Source of the DNA: Silurus meridionalis
Taxonomy: Eukaryota; Chordata; Actinopteri; Siluriformes; Siluridae
DNA: 64,000 nucleotides
Direction: 5' to 3'
Assembly: GCF_014805685.1 (NCBI RefSeq)
Contig: NC_060899.1
Location: forward strand, 9,702,868 to 9,766,867
Shown here: in pieces, positions 21,816 through 33,874 of the stretch
Position numbering within the stretch: position 1 is the stretch's first letter
How the letters are laid out: every line of letters starts with the position of its first letter
Translations under genes and position numbers: made by a program
The notes under the pieces: generated by a model
What the model was told of the DNA's origin: nothing
Databases searched by the model: none
The model's input: the letters and a program-made list of their open reading frames with translations, nothing else

Positions 21816-23778
21816 ATATAGCTGCAAGCAGCGATGGCGGGCCCTCGCACATGTGTGTATCGCTATACGGTGCCCCCCAGAAAACAATGCACGGTGTGCA
21901 AGTGCATCAAGTGGGTAAATATCAGTGGACTATTTTATGTTGTTACTGACCCATTTGGGGACTGTAAGCAAAAGAAACCCCACATTTTAGACAAACAGGG
22001 GCACTAGTGAGCCATTTAAGAGACACACCATTGTCCGACCTTTTTGGACACACTTAACAGCCGACAAATGTGATGTATGTGTCAAATTTCAAGTTAATCT
22101 AAGCACGCCAAAAGCCTTAAATATGCCTGAAATAAAATGTAAGTTTGACGCGTTGCCATGAGAACAGCGTTCGAGATATCAAAAATCACTTTGCAAATTA
22201 TCATCTACAATGTCTCACCATCATTTTGATTATGTTTGGTGGCAATCGCATGAATATCCTAGGAGGAGTATTTAAAAGTTAACCACATGCAACTGTCAAA
22301 AAATCCACCTTTTGTGACTGACACACTTCCTGGCGCCTGTTGGTGGCGCTATGTCCAAGATTCACAATAGGCACATTGATGCGATCGGAATCCTTGGCGA
22401 ACATATACACTGCGTGTCATCCGAATAAGACATTTTTTGCTTTAGATATTAGACACTTCCTGTTTCTCTGAATTCGCCATAAATTTGTCGCCTCGCCATG
22501 GCTGCACCGTTTAAAATATAAAAAAATCCCTTCACAATTTAGCAAGTGCAATGTCTCGGCATCATGTTCACCATGTTTGATGTCAATCGCATGAATTCCC
22601 TAGGAGGAGTATTTAAAAGTTCACCGCATGCACTTATGAAACCATCCAAAATGTCCGACTTCCTGTTGGGCGGAGCTAATAGGTTTAATTGTGAAAGTTG
22701 TTCGGGTCGATGAGATCTATATGCATACCAACTCTCTTACATGTGTGTACATGTTTGCCCCATCTGTGCACCGATATTTGTTTTTGCATTACAGGGGGCG
22801 CTACAGAGCCCTATTGCCATGCCTATGTTCCAGCCTTCGAACGGTCCTAATGGCAGACGACTTTGACGTCTGTGCCAAGTCTCCGGTGTTTTCGAGCATG
22901 TTAAGGCACACAAAGTGCATGCCAAATGCTTAAATATGCCTGAAATAAAAGTAATGTTTGAGGCGTTGCCATGGGAACGGTGTTCAAGATATCAAAAATC
23001 CCTTTGCAATTTATCATCTACAATGTCTCGGCATCATGTTGACCACGTTTGGTGTCAATCGCATAAATATCCTGGAAGGAGTATTTAAAAGTTCACCACA
23101 TGCAACTGTCAAAAAATCCACCTTTTGTGACTGACACACTTCCTGGCGCCTGTTGGTGGCGCTATGTCCGAGATTCACAATAGGCACATCGATGCGATCG
23201 GAATCCTTGGCCGAACATACACACCGCGTGTCGTCCGAATAAGACATTTTTTGCTTTAGATATTAAACACTTCCTGTTCTCCGAATTCGCCATAAATTTG
23301 TCGCCTCGCCATGGCAGCAGCGTTCGAGATATCAAAAATCCCTTCGCAATTTAGCAAGTCCAATGTCTCGGCATCATGTTCGCCACGTTTGATGTCAATC
23401 GCATGAATTCCCTAGGAGGAGTATTTAAAAGTTCACCGCATGCACTTATAAAACAAACCAAAATGGCTGACTTCCTGTTGGGCGTAGCTCATAGTTTAGA
23501 GCGCGAAAGTTGTTCGGCTCAATGAGGTCTATAGGCGTACCAACTCTTGTACATGTGCGAACATAATTGCCCGATCTGTGCACGAATGTTTGTTTTTTAA
23601 TTACAGGGGGCGCTACAGAGCCCCCCTGCCACGCCTGTATACCAGCCTTTCTAAGGCCCTAGTGACAAAGGACTCTGACGTGTGTGCCAAATTTCAAGAG
23701 TTTTCGAGTATGTTAAGGGACCTCTAATGACCAATGTGTGTAAAAAAAAAAAAAAATAAATAAAAAAATAATAATAAA
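21816..23778 (+). repeat. Family B unit 6
   Basis: Head at 21816. Contains two full GGGGGCGCTACAG modules and a complete ATTCCGATC...CACATCGATG module on the minus sense, ending in poly-A and (AAT)n-like sequence. Confidence 0.85.
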
Positions 23779-26238
23779 TATAGCTGCAAGCAGCGATGGC
23801 GGGCCCTCGCACATTTGTGTATCGCTATACGGTGCCTCCCAGAAAACAATGCACGGTGGGCAAGTGCATCAAGTGGGTAAATATCAGTGGACTATTGTAT
23901 GTTGTTACTGACCTATTTGGGGACTGTGGGTAAAAGAAACCCCACATTTAAAACAAACGGGGGCGCTAGTGAGACACTTAAGAGACACACACTTGTCCGA
24001 CTTTTTTGTCCACACCTAACAGCCGACAAATGTGATGTATGTGTCAAATTTCAAGTTAATCTTAACATGCCAAAAGCCTTAAATATGCCTCAAATTAAAG
24101 TTAAGTTTGACGCGTTGCCATGAGAACAGTGTTCGAGATATCAAAAATCACATTGCAGTTTATCATCTACAATGTCTCGGCATCATGTTGCTTAAGTTTG
24201 GTGTCAATCGCATGAATATTCTAGGAGGAGTATTTAAAAGTTCACCGCATGCACTTATAAAACAACCCAACATGGCCGACTTCCTGTTGGGCGGAGCTAA
24301 TAGGTTTGATTGTGAAAGTTGTTCAGGTCTATGAGATCTATATGCATACCAACTCTTGTACATGTGCGTACATGTTTGCCCAATTTGTGCACCGATCATT
24401 TTTTTTGCATTACAGGGGGCGCTACAGAGCCCTACTGCCACGTCTGTGCCTAATCTCCGGTGTTTTTGAGCATGTTAAGGCACTCAAAGTGCATGCCAAG
24501 TGCTTAATTACGCCTGAAAATGAAAGTAAAGTTTGACGTTGCTATGGGAACAGCGTTTGATATATCAAAAATTCCTCCTCAATTTATCATCTACAATGTC
24601 TCGGCATCATGTTGACCACTTTTGGTGTCAATCGCATAAATATCCTGGGAGGAGTATTTAAAAGTTCACCACATGCAACTGTCAAAAAATCCACCTTTTG
24701 TGACTGAAACACTTCCTGGCGCCTGTTGGTGGCGCTATGCCCGAGATTCACAATAGGCACATTGATGCGATCGGAATCCTTGTCCGAACATATACACAGC
24801 ATGTCATCCGAATAAGACATTTTTTGCTTTAGATATTAGACACTAACTTTTTCACTGAATTCGCCATAAATTTGTCGCCTCGCCACGGCAGCACCGTTCA
24901 AAATATCAAAAATCCCTTCGCAATTTAGCAAGGGCAATGTCTCGGCATCATGTTCTCCACGTTTGATGTCAATTGCATGAATTCCCTAGGAGGAGTATTT
25001 AAAAGTTCACCACATGCACTTATAAAACAACCCAACATGGCCGACTTCCTGTTGGGCGGAGCTAATAGGTTTAATTGTGAAAGTTGTTCGGGTCGATGAG
25101 ATCTATATGCATACCAACTCTCTTACATGTGTGTACATGTTTGCCCCATCTGTGCACCGATATTTGTTTTTGCATTACAGGGGGCGCTACAGAGCCCTAT
25201 TGCCACGCCTATGTTCCAGTCTTCGACCGGTCCTAATGGCAGACGATTTTGACGTCTGTGCCAAATCTCCGGTGTTTTCGAGCATGTTAAGACACACAAA
25301 GTGCATGCCAAATGCTTAAATATGCCTGAAATAAAAGTAAAGTTTGAGGCGTTGCCATGGGAACGTTGTTCAAGATATCAAAAATCCCTTCGCAATTTAT
25401 CATCTACAATGTCTCGGCATCATGTTGACCACGTTTGGTGTCAATCGCATAAATATCCTGGAAGGAGTATTTAAAAGTTCACCACATGCAACTGTCAAAA
25501 AATCCACCTTTTGTGACTGACACACTTCCTGGCGCCTGTTGGTGGCGCTATGTCTGAGATTCACAATAGGCACATCGATGCGATCGGGATCCTTGGCCGA
25601 ACATACACACCGCTTGTCGTCCGAATAACACATTTTTTGCTCTAGATATTAAACACTTCCTGTTCTCCAAATTCGCCATAAATTTGTCGCCTTGCCATGG
25701 CAGCAGCGTTCGAGATATCAAAAATCCCTTCGCAATTTAGCAAGTCCAATGTCTCGCCATCATGTTCGCCACGTTTGATGTCAATCGCATGAATTCCCTA
25801 GGAGGAGTATTTAAAAGTTCACCGCATGCACTTATAAAACAAACCAAAATGGCTGACTTCCTGTTGGGCGTAGCTCATAGTTTAGAGGGCGAAAGTTGTT
25901 CGGCTCGATGAGGTCTATATGCGTACCAACTCTCGTACATGTGTGTACATAATTGCCCGATCTGTGCACGAATGTTTGTTTTTTAATTACAGGGGGCGCC
26001 ACAGAGCCCCCCTGCCATGCCTGTATACCAGCCTTTCTAAGGCCCTAGTGACAAAGGACTCTGACGTGTATGCCAAATTTCAAGAGTTTTCGAGTATGGT
26101 AAGGGACCTCTAATGACCAATGTGTGTAAAAAATAAAAAAAATAAAATAAAAAAAATAATAAATTCTAAGGAAACCAATAGGGCTTCGCACCTCTGGTGC
26201 AGGCCATTCTGGCCTGCTCCTCGGTGCTCGGGCCCTAA
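23779..26238 (+). repeat. Family B unit 7, with complete tail
   Basis: Head at 23779; a 2.4-kb unit. The tail 26164-26238 with the GCAGGCC...GGCCTGC hairpin ends GGGCCCTAA and abuts the next head (AATATAGCTACAAGC) without any spacer, showing that units are joined head-to-tail. Confidence 0.88.
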
Positions 26239-29200
26239 ATATAGCTACAAGCAGCGATGGCGGCCTCGCACATTTGTGTATCGCTATACGGTGCCCCCCA
26301 GAAAACAATGCACGGTGTGCAAGTGCATCAAGTGGGTAAATATCAGTGGACTATTTTATGTTGTTACTGACCCATTTGGGGACTGTAAGTAAAAGAAACC
26401 CCACATTTTAGACAAACAGGGGCGCTAGTGGGCCACTTAAGAGACACACCCTTGTCCGACCTTTTTGGACACACTTAACAGCCGACAAATGTGATGTATG
26501 TGTCAAATTTCAAGTTAATCTAAGCACGCCAAAAGCCTTAAATATGCCTGAAATAAAATGTAAGTTTGACGTTGCCATGAGAACAGCGTTCGAGATATCA
26601 AAAATCACTTTGCAAATTATCATCTACAATGTCTCGCCATCATTTTGATTATGTTTGGTGGCAATCGCATGAATATCATAGGAGGAGTATTTAAAAGTTA
26701 CCCACATGCAACTGTCAAAAAATCCACCTTTTGTGACTGACACACTTCCTGGTGCCTGTTAGTGGCGCTATGTCCAAGATTCACAATAGGCACATTGATG
26801 CGATCGGAATCCTTGGCCGGACATACACACTGCGTGTCATCCGAATAAGACATTTTTTGCTTTAGATATTAGACACTAACTTTTTCCCTGAATTCGCCAT
26901 AAATTTGTCGCCTCGCCACGGCAGCACCGTTCGAAATATCAAAAATCTCTTCGCAATTTAGCAAGGGCAATGTCTCGGCATCATGTTCTCCACGTTTGAT
27001 GTCAATTGCATGAATTCCCTAGGAGGAGTATTTAAAAGTTCACCACATGCACTTATAAAACAACCCAATATGGCCGACTTCCTGTTGGGCGGAGCTAATA
27101 GGTTTAATTGTGAAAGTTGTTCGGGTCGATGAGATCTATATGCATACCAACTCTCTTACATGTGTGTACATGTTTGCCCCATCTGTGCACCGATATTTGT
27201 TTTGCATTACAGGGGCGCTACAGAGCCCTATTGCCACGCCTATGTTCCAGCCTTGACCAGTCCTAATGGCAGACGACTTTGACGTCTGTGCCAAATCTCC
27301 GGTGTTTTCGAGCATGTTAAGGCACACAAAGTGCATGCCAAATGCTTAAATATGCCTGAAATAAAAGTAAAGTTTGAGGCGTTGCCATGGGAACGGTGTT
27401 CAAGATATCAAAAATCCCTTCACAATTTATCATCTACAATGTCTCGGCATCATGTTGACCACGTTTGGTGTCAATCGCATAAATATCCTGGAAGGAGTAT
27501 TTAAAAGTTCACCACATGCAACTGTCAAAAAATCCACCTTTTGTGACTGACACACTTCCTGGCGCCTGTTGGTGGCGCTATGTCCGAGATTCACAATAGG
27601 CACATCGATGCGATCGGAATCCTTGGCCGAACATACACACCGCGTGTCGTCCGAATAAGACATTTTTTACTTTAGATATTAAACACTTCCTATTCTCCGA
27701 ATTCGCCATAAATTTGTCGCCTCGCCATGGCAGCACCGTTCGAGATATCAAAAATCACTTTGCAAATTATCATCTACAATGTCTCGCCATCATTTTGATT
27801 ATGTTTGGTGGCAATCGCATGAATATCCTAGGAGGAGTATTTAAAAGTTACCCACATGCAACTGTCAAAAAATCCACCTTTTGTGACTGACACACTTCCT
27901 GGTGCCTGTTAGTGGCGCTATGTCCAAGATTCACAATAGTCACATTGATGCGATCGGAATCCTTGGCCGGACATACACACTGCGTGTCATCCGAATAAGA
28001 CATTTTTTGCTTTAGATATTAGACACTAACTTTTTCCCTGAATTCGCCATAAATTTGTCGCCTCGCCACGGCAGCACCGTTCGAGATATCAAAATCCTTC
28101 GCAATTTAGCAAGGGCAATGTCTCGGCATCATGTTCTCCACGTTTGATGTCAATTGCATGAATTCCCTAGGAGGAGTATTTAAAAGTTCACCACATGCAC
28201 TTATAAAACAACCCAATATGGCCGACTTCCTGTTGGGCGGAGCTAATAGGTTTAATTGTGAAAGTTGTTCGGGTCGATGAGATCTATATGCATACCAACT
28301 CTCTTACATGTGTGTACATGTTTGCCCCATCTGTGCACCGATATTTTTTTTGCATTACAGGGGGCGCTACAGAGCCCTATTGCCACGCCTATGTTCCAGC
28401 CTTCGACCAGTCCTAATGGCAGACGACTTTGACGTCTGTGCCAAATCTCCGGTGTTTTCGAGCATGTTAAGGCACACAAAGTGCATGCCAAATGCTTAAA
28501 TATGCCTGAAATAAAAGTAAAGTTTGAGGCGTTGCCATGGGAACGGTGTTCAAGATATCAAAAATCCCTTCACAATTTATCATCTACAATGTCTCGGCAT
28601 CATGTTGACCACGTTTGGTGTCAATCGCATAAATATCCTGGAAGGAGTATTTAAAAGTTCACCACATGCAACTGTCAAAAAATCCACCTTTTGTGACTGA
28701 CACACTTCCTGGCGCCTGTTGGTGGCGCTATGTCCGAGATTCACAATAGGCACATCGATGCGATCGGAATCCTTGGCCGAACATACACACCGCGTGTCGT
28801 CCGAATAAGACATTTTTTACTTTAGATATTAAACACTTCCTATTCTCCGAATTCGCCATAAATTTGTCGCCTCGCCATGGCAGCACCGTTCGAGATATCA
28901 AAAATCCCTTCGCAATTTAGCAAGTCCAATGTCTCGCCATCATGTTCGCCACGTTTGATGTCAATCGCATGAATTCCCTAGTCGGAGTATTTAAAAGTTC
29001 ACCGCATGCACTTATAAAACAAACCAAAATGGCTGACTTCCTGTTGGGCGTAGCTCATAGTTTAGAGGGCGAACATGTGCGAACATAACATAACATAACA
29101 TAATTGCCCGATCTGTGCACGAATGTTTGTTTTTTAATTACAGGGGGCGCTACAGAGCCCCCCTGCCACGCCTGTATACCAGCCTTTCTAAGGCCCTAGT

Positions 29201-29380
29201 GACAAAGGACTCTGACGTGTGTGCCAAATTTCAAGAGTTTTCGAGTATGTTAAGGGACCTCTAATGACCAATGTGTGTAATAAAAAAAATAATAATAATA
29301 ATAAATTCTAAGGAAAACAATAGGGCTTCGCACCTCTGGTGCAGGCCATTCTGGCCTGCTCCTCGGTGCTCGGGCCCTAA
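26239..29380 (+). repeat. Family B unit 8, expanded by an internal 1,150-bp tandem duplication
   Basis: Head at 26240 (with GCTACAAGC in place of GCTGCAAGC). The segment starting CGTTCGAGATATCAAAAATC at 26587 begins again at 27737. The two halves are almost identical through about 28880, so the unit has grown to over 3 kb. The tail is at 29306-29380. A short (ATAAC)n run near 29086-29102 interrupts the usual sequence. Confidence 0.88.
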
Positions 29381-29711
29381 TAAATAAATAAATAAATAAA
29401 TAAATTCTAAGGAAAACAATAGGGCTTCACACCTCTGGTGCAGGCCATTCTGGCCTGTTCCTCGGTGCTCGGGCCCTAATAAACGACACAAAAACAATAG
29501 GGTCCTACGCACCTTTGGTGCTCGGGCCCTAATAAAAAACGACACAATTACAATAGGGTCCTACGCACCATAGGTGCTCGGGCCCTAATAATAATAAATT
29601 CTAAGGAAAACAATAGGGCTTCGCACCTCTGGTGCAGGCCATTCTGGCCTGCTCCTCGGTGCTCGGGCCCTAATAAATTCTTAGGAAAACAATAGGGCTT
29701 CGCACCTCTGG
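29381..29711 (+). repeat. Mini-array of family B tails
   Basis: After the tail of unit 8 come five more tail copies without bodies: 29404-29479 (long), 29480-29532 (short), 29533-29587 (short), 29599-29673 (long) and 29677-29711 (cut off). Long copies contain the GCAGGCCATTCTGGCCTGC hairpin. Short copies lack it and read GCACCTTTGGTGC or GCACCATAGGTGC before TCGGGCCCTAA. Spacers are (AAAT)n or (AAT)n. Confidence 0.9.
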
Positions 29712-30180
29712 TTATTTATTTATTTATTTTATTATTATTTATACCTGTCTGTACTACACTCTTTAACTGCTATTTACTGCACCTCTCACTGTATTATACT
29801 GTTTACATGCTGTTTTTTGCACTACATTGTTCTGTTTATATTCACTCCCGGGTATAGTTTTTACAGTTCTCCTTGCACAGTACTGTATAATCAAAGTATA
29901 CAGTAGGTTTACTGGTCGGCACTATATTGGGGTTTGTGTCATGTCTTGTCTTGTGTTGTCTGTCTGTACTGTTTTTTGTCTGCACTGTTTGTACTAGGTT
30001 ACACTCGATGCCTTTTCTTACTGATAAACTGAAGGGTTAATTGAGAGTTCTTATTTGGTAGTAGAAAATGCAGTATACTAAATAAGATTAATAGGACAAT
30101 CCCCTGAAACCCCTAACACCCCCCCCTGGAAATGAATGGTGTATTTAGAGCTTGCAGTATTTAAGTATTATATTTACTGT
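29712..30180. other. Unassigned repeat-like sequence before a spo11 exon
   Basis: Begins with (TTTA)n and contains runs of TGTCTGTACTG-like motifs at about 29950-29995 that look like the 3' part of a dispersed fish repeat. No class assigned. Confidence 0.3.
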
Positions 30181-30240
30181 GTTTTCTAAAAAAAAAAAAA
30201 AATGCTTTATAATATTAAGTAGACATTTCTCCGTTCACAG

Positions 30241-30307
30241 CCCTGATTTTGAAAGCCCTGTCAGCAATTTACAAACTTGTCCAAAGTGATTCATATGTAA
30301 CCAAAAG
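30241..30307 (+). CDS. spo11: spo11 exon encoding the helix before the catalytic tyrosines
   Basis: A 67-nt exon between the acceptor TTCTCCGTTCACAG and the donor GTATGT. The first two bases complete a codon begun at 4582 (G plus CC, Ala). It then reads LILKALSAIYKLVQSDSYVT plus Lys and leaves AG of an Arg codon. This matches the SPO11 segment LVLKILS-IYKLVQSN-YATKR before the active site. Phase fits both neighbours. It is too short to show as an open frame and sits about 500 bp after the end of the family B array. Confidence 0.93.
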
Positions 30308-30692
30308 GTATGTATGACAAATAATAAGGAATTGAAAATGTAAATATGTTGTAAATGTAATGACACACACACTCGCATTACACTGCACAACAAAGTTCTT
30401 GCTTCTTGAGCACTGTTGGGTGTTCCTTATAGATTTTTGGCTGCTGATCATGAAAATCACATAAAAATTTGCCAATCACACACCGTTTCATTGCAATCTT
30501 TAGTTTTGTCATGTTTTTTCTTATATTTGTGTCCAAAAAATATTTATTTCTGTAAGAGACCTATAAAGTTTAAAAGCTGTTCTGTGGAAGTATGCAGCCC
30601 GGGAAGGCCGAAACCAGCTTCACACTGTCTCAGCAGGCTATAAAAGTGGCTTTCATACACAGATGCTGCTAAACGGATTAATATAGAACTTA

Positions 30693-31764
30693 CAGTGTAT
30701 ATAGTGAGGAAAATAAGTATTTGAACACCCTGCTATTTTGCAAGTTCTCCCACTTAGAAATCATGGAGAGGTCTGAAATTGTCATCGTAGGTGCATGTCC
30801 ACTGTGAAAGACATAATCTAAAAAAAAAAAAATCCAGAAATCACAATGTATGATTGTTTTAACTATTTATTTGTATGATACAGCTGCAAATAAGTATTTG
30901 AACACCTGAGAAAGTCAATGTTAATATTTGGTACAGCAGTAGCCTTTGTTTGCAATTACAGAGGTCAAACGTTTCCTGTAGTTTTTCACCAGGTTTGCAC
31001 ACATTGCAGGAGGGATTTTGGCCCACTCCTCCACACAGATCTTCTCTAGATTGTTCAGGTTTCTGGCCTGTCGCTGAGAAACACGGAGTTTGAGCTCCCT
31101 CCAAAGATTCTCTATTGGGTTTAGGTCTGGAGACTGGCTAGGTCACGCCAGAACCTTGATATGCTTCTTACAGAGCCACTCCTTGGTTATCCTGGCTGTG
31201 TGCTTCGGGTCATTGTCATGTTGGAAGACCCAGCCTCGACCCATCTTCAATGCGCTAACTGAGGGAAGGAGGTTGTTCCCCAAAATCTCGCAATTCATGG
31301 CCCCGGTCATCCTGTCCTTAATACAGTGCAGTCGCCCAGTCCCATGTGCAGAAAAACACCCCGAAAGCATGATGCTACCACCCCCATGCTTCACAGTAGG
31401 GACGGTGTTCTTGGGATGGTACTCATCATTCTTCTTCCTCCAAACATGTTTAGTGGAACCAACAGTAACCTTGGAAACGGTGGTCCCAGCTCTTTTCAGG
31501 TCATTGACCAGCTCCTCCCGTGTAGGTCTGGGCTGATTTCTTACCTTCCTTAGGATCATTGAGACCCCACGAGGTGAGATCTTGCATGGAGCCCCAGTCA
31601 GAGGGAGATTGACAGTCATGTTTAGCTTCTTCCATTTTCTAATGATTGCTCCAACAGTGGACCTTTTTTCACCAAGCTGCTTGGCAAATTCAGACCCCTC
31701 CATGATTTCTAAGTGGGAGAACTTGCAAAATAGCAGGGTTTTCAAATACTTATTATCCTCACTG
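30693..31764 (-). mobile_element. Tc1-like transposon, 1.07 kb, internally deleted
   Basis: Both ends carry a roughly 70-bp inverted repeat with AAATAAGTATTTGAACACCC and GCAAGTTCTCCCACTTAGAA. TA duplications are at 30691-30692 and 31765-31766. The left end has an extra TATATAGTG-like insertion. The transposase runs on the minus strand. Confidence 0.92.
30880..31745 (-). pseudogene. Tc1 transposase, deleted and nonsense-mutated
   Basis: The 200-codon minus-strand frame (31745-31143) contains a helix-turn-helix ([20 protein letters not shown]), the linker segment and [18 protein letters not shown], then [15 protein letters not shown] and [20 protein letters not shown] (second catalytic Asp). 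Between TVSKVTV and GSTKHVW about 60 residues with the WSDET motif are missing. The Trp codon before [14 protein letters not shown] is TGA, cutting off the Glu motif, which is still readable downstream to about 30930. Confidence 0.88.
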
Positions 31765-31766
31765 TA

Positions 31767-32224
31767 GCTATTGTTTCAGAATATAGCATTGACTCAGTAG
31801 CACTGTAACAAGTAATTTAGATGTTATTTTATACAGGATGATTGTATCACTCTATATAGCTCGTCAATGTCATAAGTCATGATGCATTCTGCTATATTTG
31901 TGGCGATTATACGCTTGTTCATCTAAATTGTCAATGACTGCTTTTTTGAAGAAAGCATATCATCTAAACGTCAGCTGTGAATTTCAATAAGACAAGGAAT
32001 CGGTTTGTTGTGTGACATGTGCTGTCTATCTGAAGCTTGGATCAGAGGCACTCAAAAGACAATGCCGTTTGCTGTCCTGATGATAACTGGAGAGGGAGTA
32101 CTGGAAGACATTGTGAGACTGTTACTTCTGATTGACTAATGTGTCTGGTTTCTCTGCCAAAAAAAGGTCAATTGAATACCCTAATATGCCTTCAGCAATG
32201 AGACCCGTGTGATATGATGTCAGT
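31767..32224. other. Unassigned intronic DNA
   Basis: May include flanks of the transposon-like gene that follows; no termini recognised. Confidence 0.3.
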
Positions 32225-33520
32225 CTTCCAATTCCGAAACTATTTTAGAGGAATGGACCTTAGATGAATCAGATGAAGAAACTGCAATGCAACCGACATT
32301 GATCCGGCTTTTGAACAGTATTCCTCAGGCGATCCACATCTTATAACACGGTCACAATTTAAAAATCTGGTCAGATATTTGGATCTGTCAAAAGCAAAAA
32401 AAGCTAAATTGCCGGGTTTGAGACTGCAGGAATGTTGTTTGCTGTCAGCAGGTCCGAAATGTTTTTTTCGATCCGCCAAGATGATATAATGAAATTCTTT
32501 GCACAAGTTGACAGTCTCTGTTTCTGTGTTGACATCGAAGGATTGTTCTCGGCTTTGGATTGTGACCATGACCTGCAAGAGTGGTGTCTTGCAGGTCTCT
32601 AATGATTTGTCAAAGCCTCGAAGCTGTTCTGTTACACAATGGCAACATTCAACCTGCAATACCCATAGGCTATGCAGCACACATGAAAGAAATTTATGAG
32701 AACATGGAAATGTTGCTGAAGCACATCCAGTACAGCAAGTACAACTGGAATATCTGTGGAGATCTGAAAGTCATTGCTCTGTTACTGGGACTGCAGCTCG
32801 GCTATTTCAAGTACTGTTGTTTCATCTGTAAATAATACAGTTGTGCCAATTAGTCACATTATTGTAGACAGAGCTGGCTACTTCGTAAAAAGTTATTTCC
32901 AGGACAGAAAAATGTGGTGCATAAGCCGTTTGTTGACCCGGCAACGATTTTCTTGCCTCCTCCTTATGAAGGATTTCATGAAAGCAATGAATAAAGAAGG
33001 TGAAGGATTTCATTATTTAGAACAGATGTTCCCAAGAATAACTGAGGGAAAGTTCAAAAAGGGGATTTTTGTTGGCCCTCAGATCAGATATGTTATAAGT
33101 CACAAGCAGTTTGAAGATCTGCTGGTTGGGCTAGAAAAGATTGCCTGGATAGATGTTGTTGACTTCTGTTTTCTTGGCAATTACAGAGCCCCACATTACA
33201 TTCAGCTGGCAGACAAACTTCTTAAAGCATACAAAACAATGAAGTGCAACATGCCACTCAAGATTAATTTCCCCTTACTCACACTTGGATTTTTTTTTCC
33301 TGCAAATCTCTGTGCTGTCAGTGACAAACACAGTGAAAGTTTTCACCAGGACATTGCTACAATGGAAAAACGATATTAGGGCAACTGGAATCCATCAATG
33401 CTTGCTGCCTACTGTTGGACACTGCAACGTGATGCACCAGACATTGAATACAAACAACAATCACAAGCAAAACACTGTTAATTTTGTTGAACTTAATGGC
33501 ATATTAGAAACATAAAACTG
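32225..33520 (+). pseudogene. Decayed transposon-like gene of an unassigned multicopy family
   Basis: Successive plus-strand frames read VLLHNGNIQPAIPIGYAAHM and YNWNICGDLKVIALLLGLQL (about 32625-32800), then after a frameshift EQMFPRITEGKFKKGIFVGP, AWIDVVDFCFLGNYRAPHYI and SDKHSESFHQDIATMEKRY (to 33378). A stop (TAG) replaces the next Gln codon, and the frame goes on to WNPSMLADYCWTLQRDAPD. I recognise this pattern from a family found in many copies in fish and invertebrate genomes, where the motif SDEHGERFHQDI recurs. I cannot name its superfamily or role. It is intronic in spo11, with several frame breaks, and therefore dead. Confidence 0.6.
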
Positions 33521-33765
33521 ATTAAATACATTATTGCCGGTAAACAGTTAACTGTCTATTTCTCAGATTTCCTATGTGATGCAGCAAAACCAAAACTATA
33601 TTTGTGCATACCCACCAGGTTCCTGTCACAATCAGCAAATACCTTTCAAGAAGCAAAACTTACAAAAAAATTGTTGTGCAGTGTTAAGGTTGTAAATGGA
33701 TTATAGAATGTGCTTTTGTTTTTTTTAAACTGAAATGCTTTTGACTTGCATCTTGTGGAAAACAG

Positions 33766-33874
33766 GGATATCTATTATAATGACCCCCAGCTATTTGGAT
33801 CACAGAAGACTTTGGATACAATTGTTGATGATATATCATGCCTGCTCAAAGTTCCTCGGAGGAGCCTACACGTG
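33766..33874 (+). CDS. spo11: spo11 exon with the catalytic tyrosine pair
   Basis: A 109-nt exon between GTGGAAAACAG and GTACAC. The first G completes the Arg codon from 30307. It then reads DIYYNDPQLFGSQKTLDTIV followed by DDISCLLKVPRRSLHV, ending in phase 0. The RDIYY block is the SPO11/TopVIA active site: the tyrosine pair is kept, and a Tyr in it attacks DNA to form the covalent 5'-phosphotyrosyl link. The open frame starting MHLVEN upstream is intron read-through. The exon lies between the two inverted family B arrays. Confidence 0.96.

Noticed and set aside
29281..29711. Possible CRISPR-like array from regularly spaced palindromic tails
   Set aside because: Spacers are low-complexity AT repeats and not unique sequence, tails vary in length, there are no cas genes, and the genome is vertebrate.
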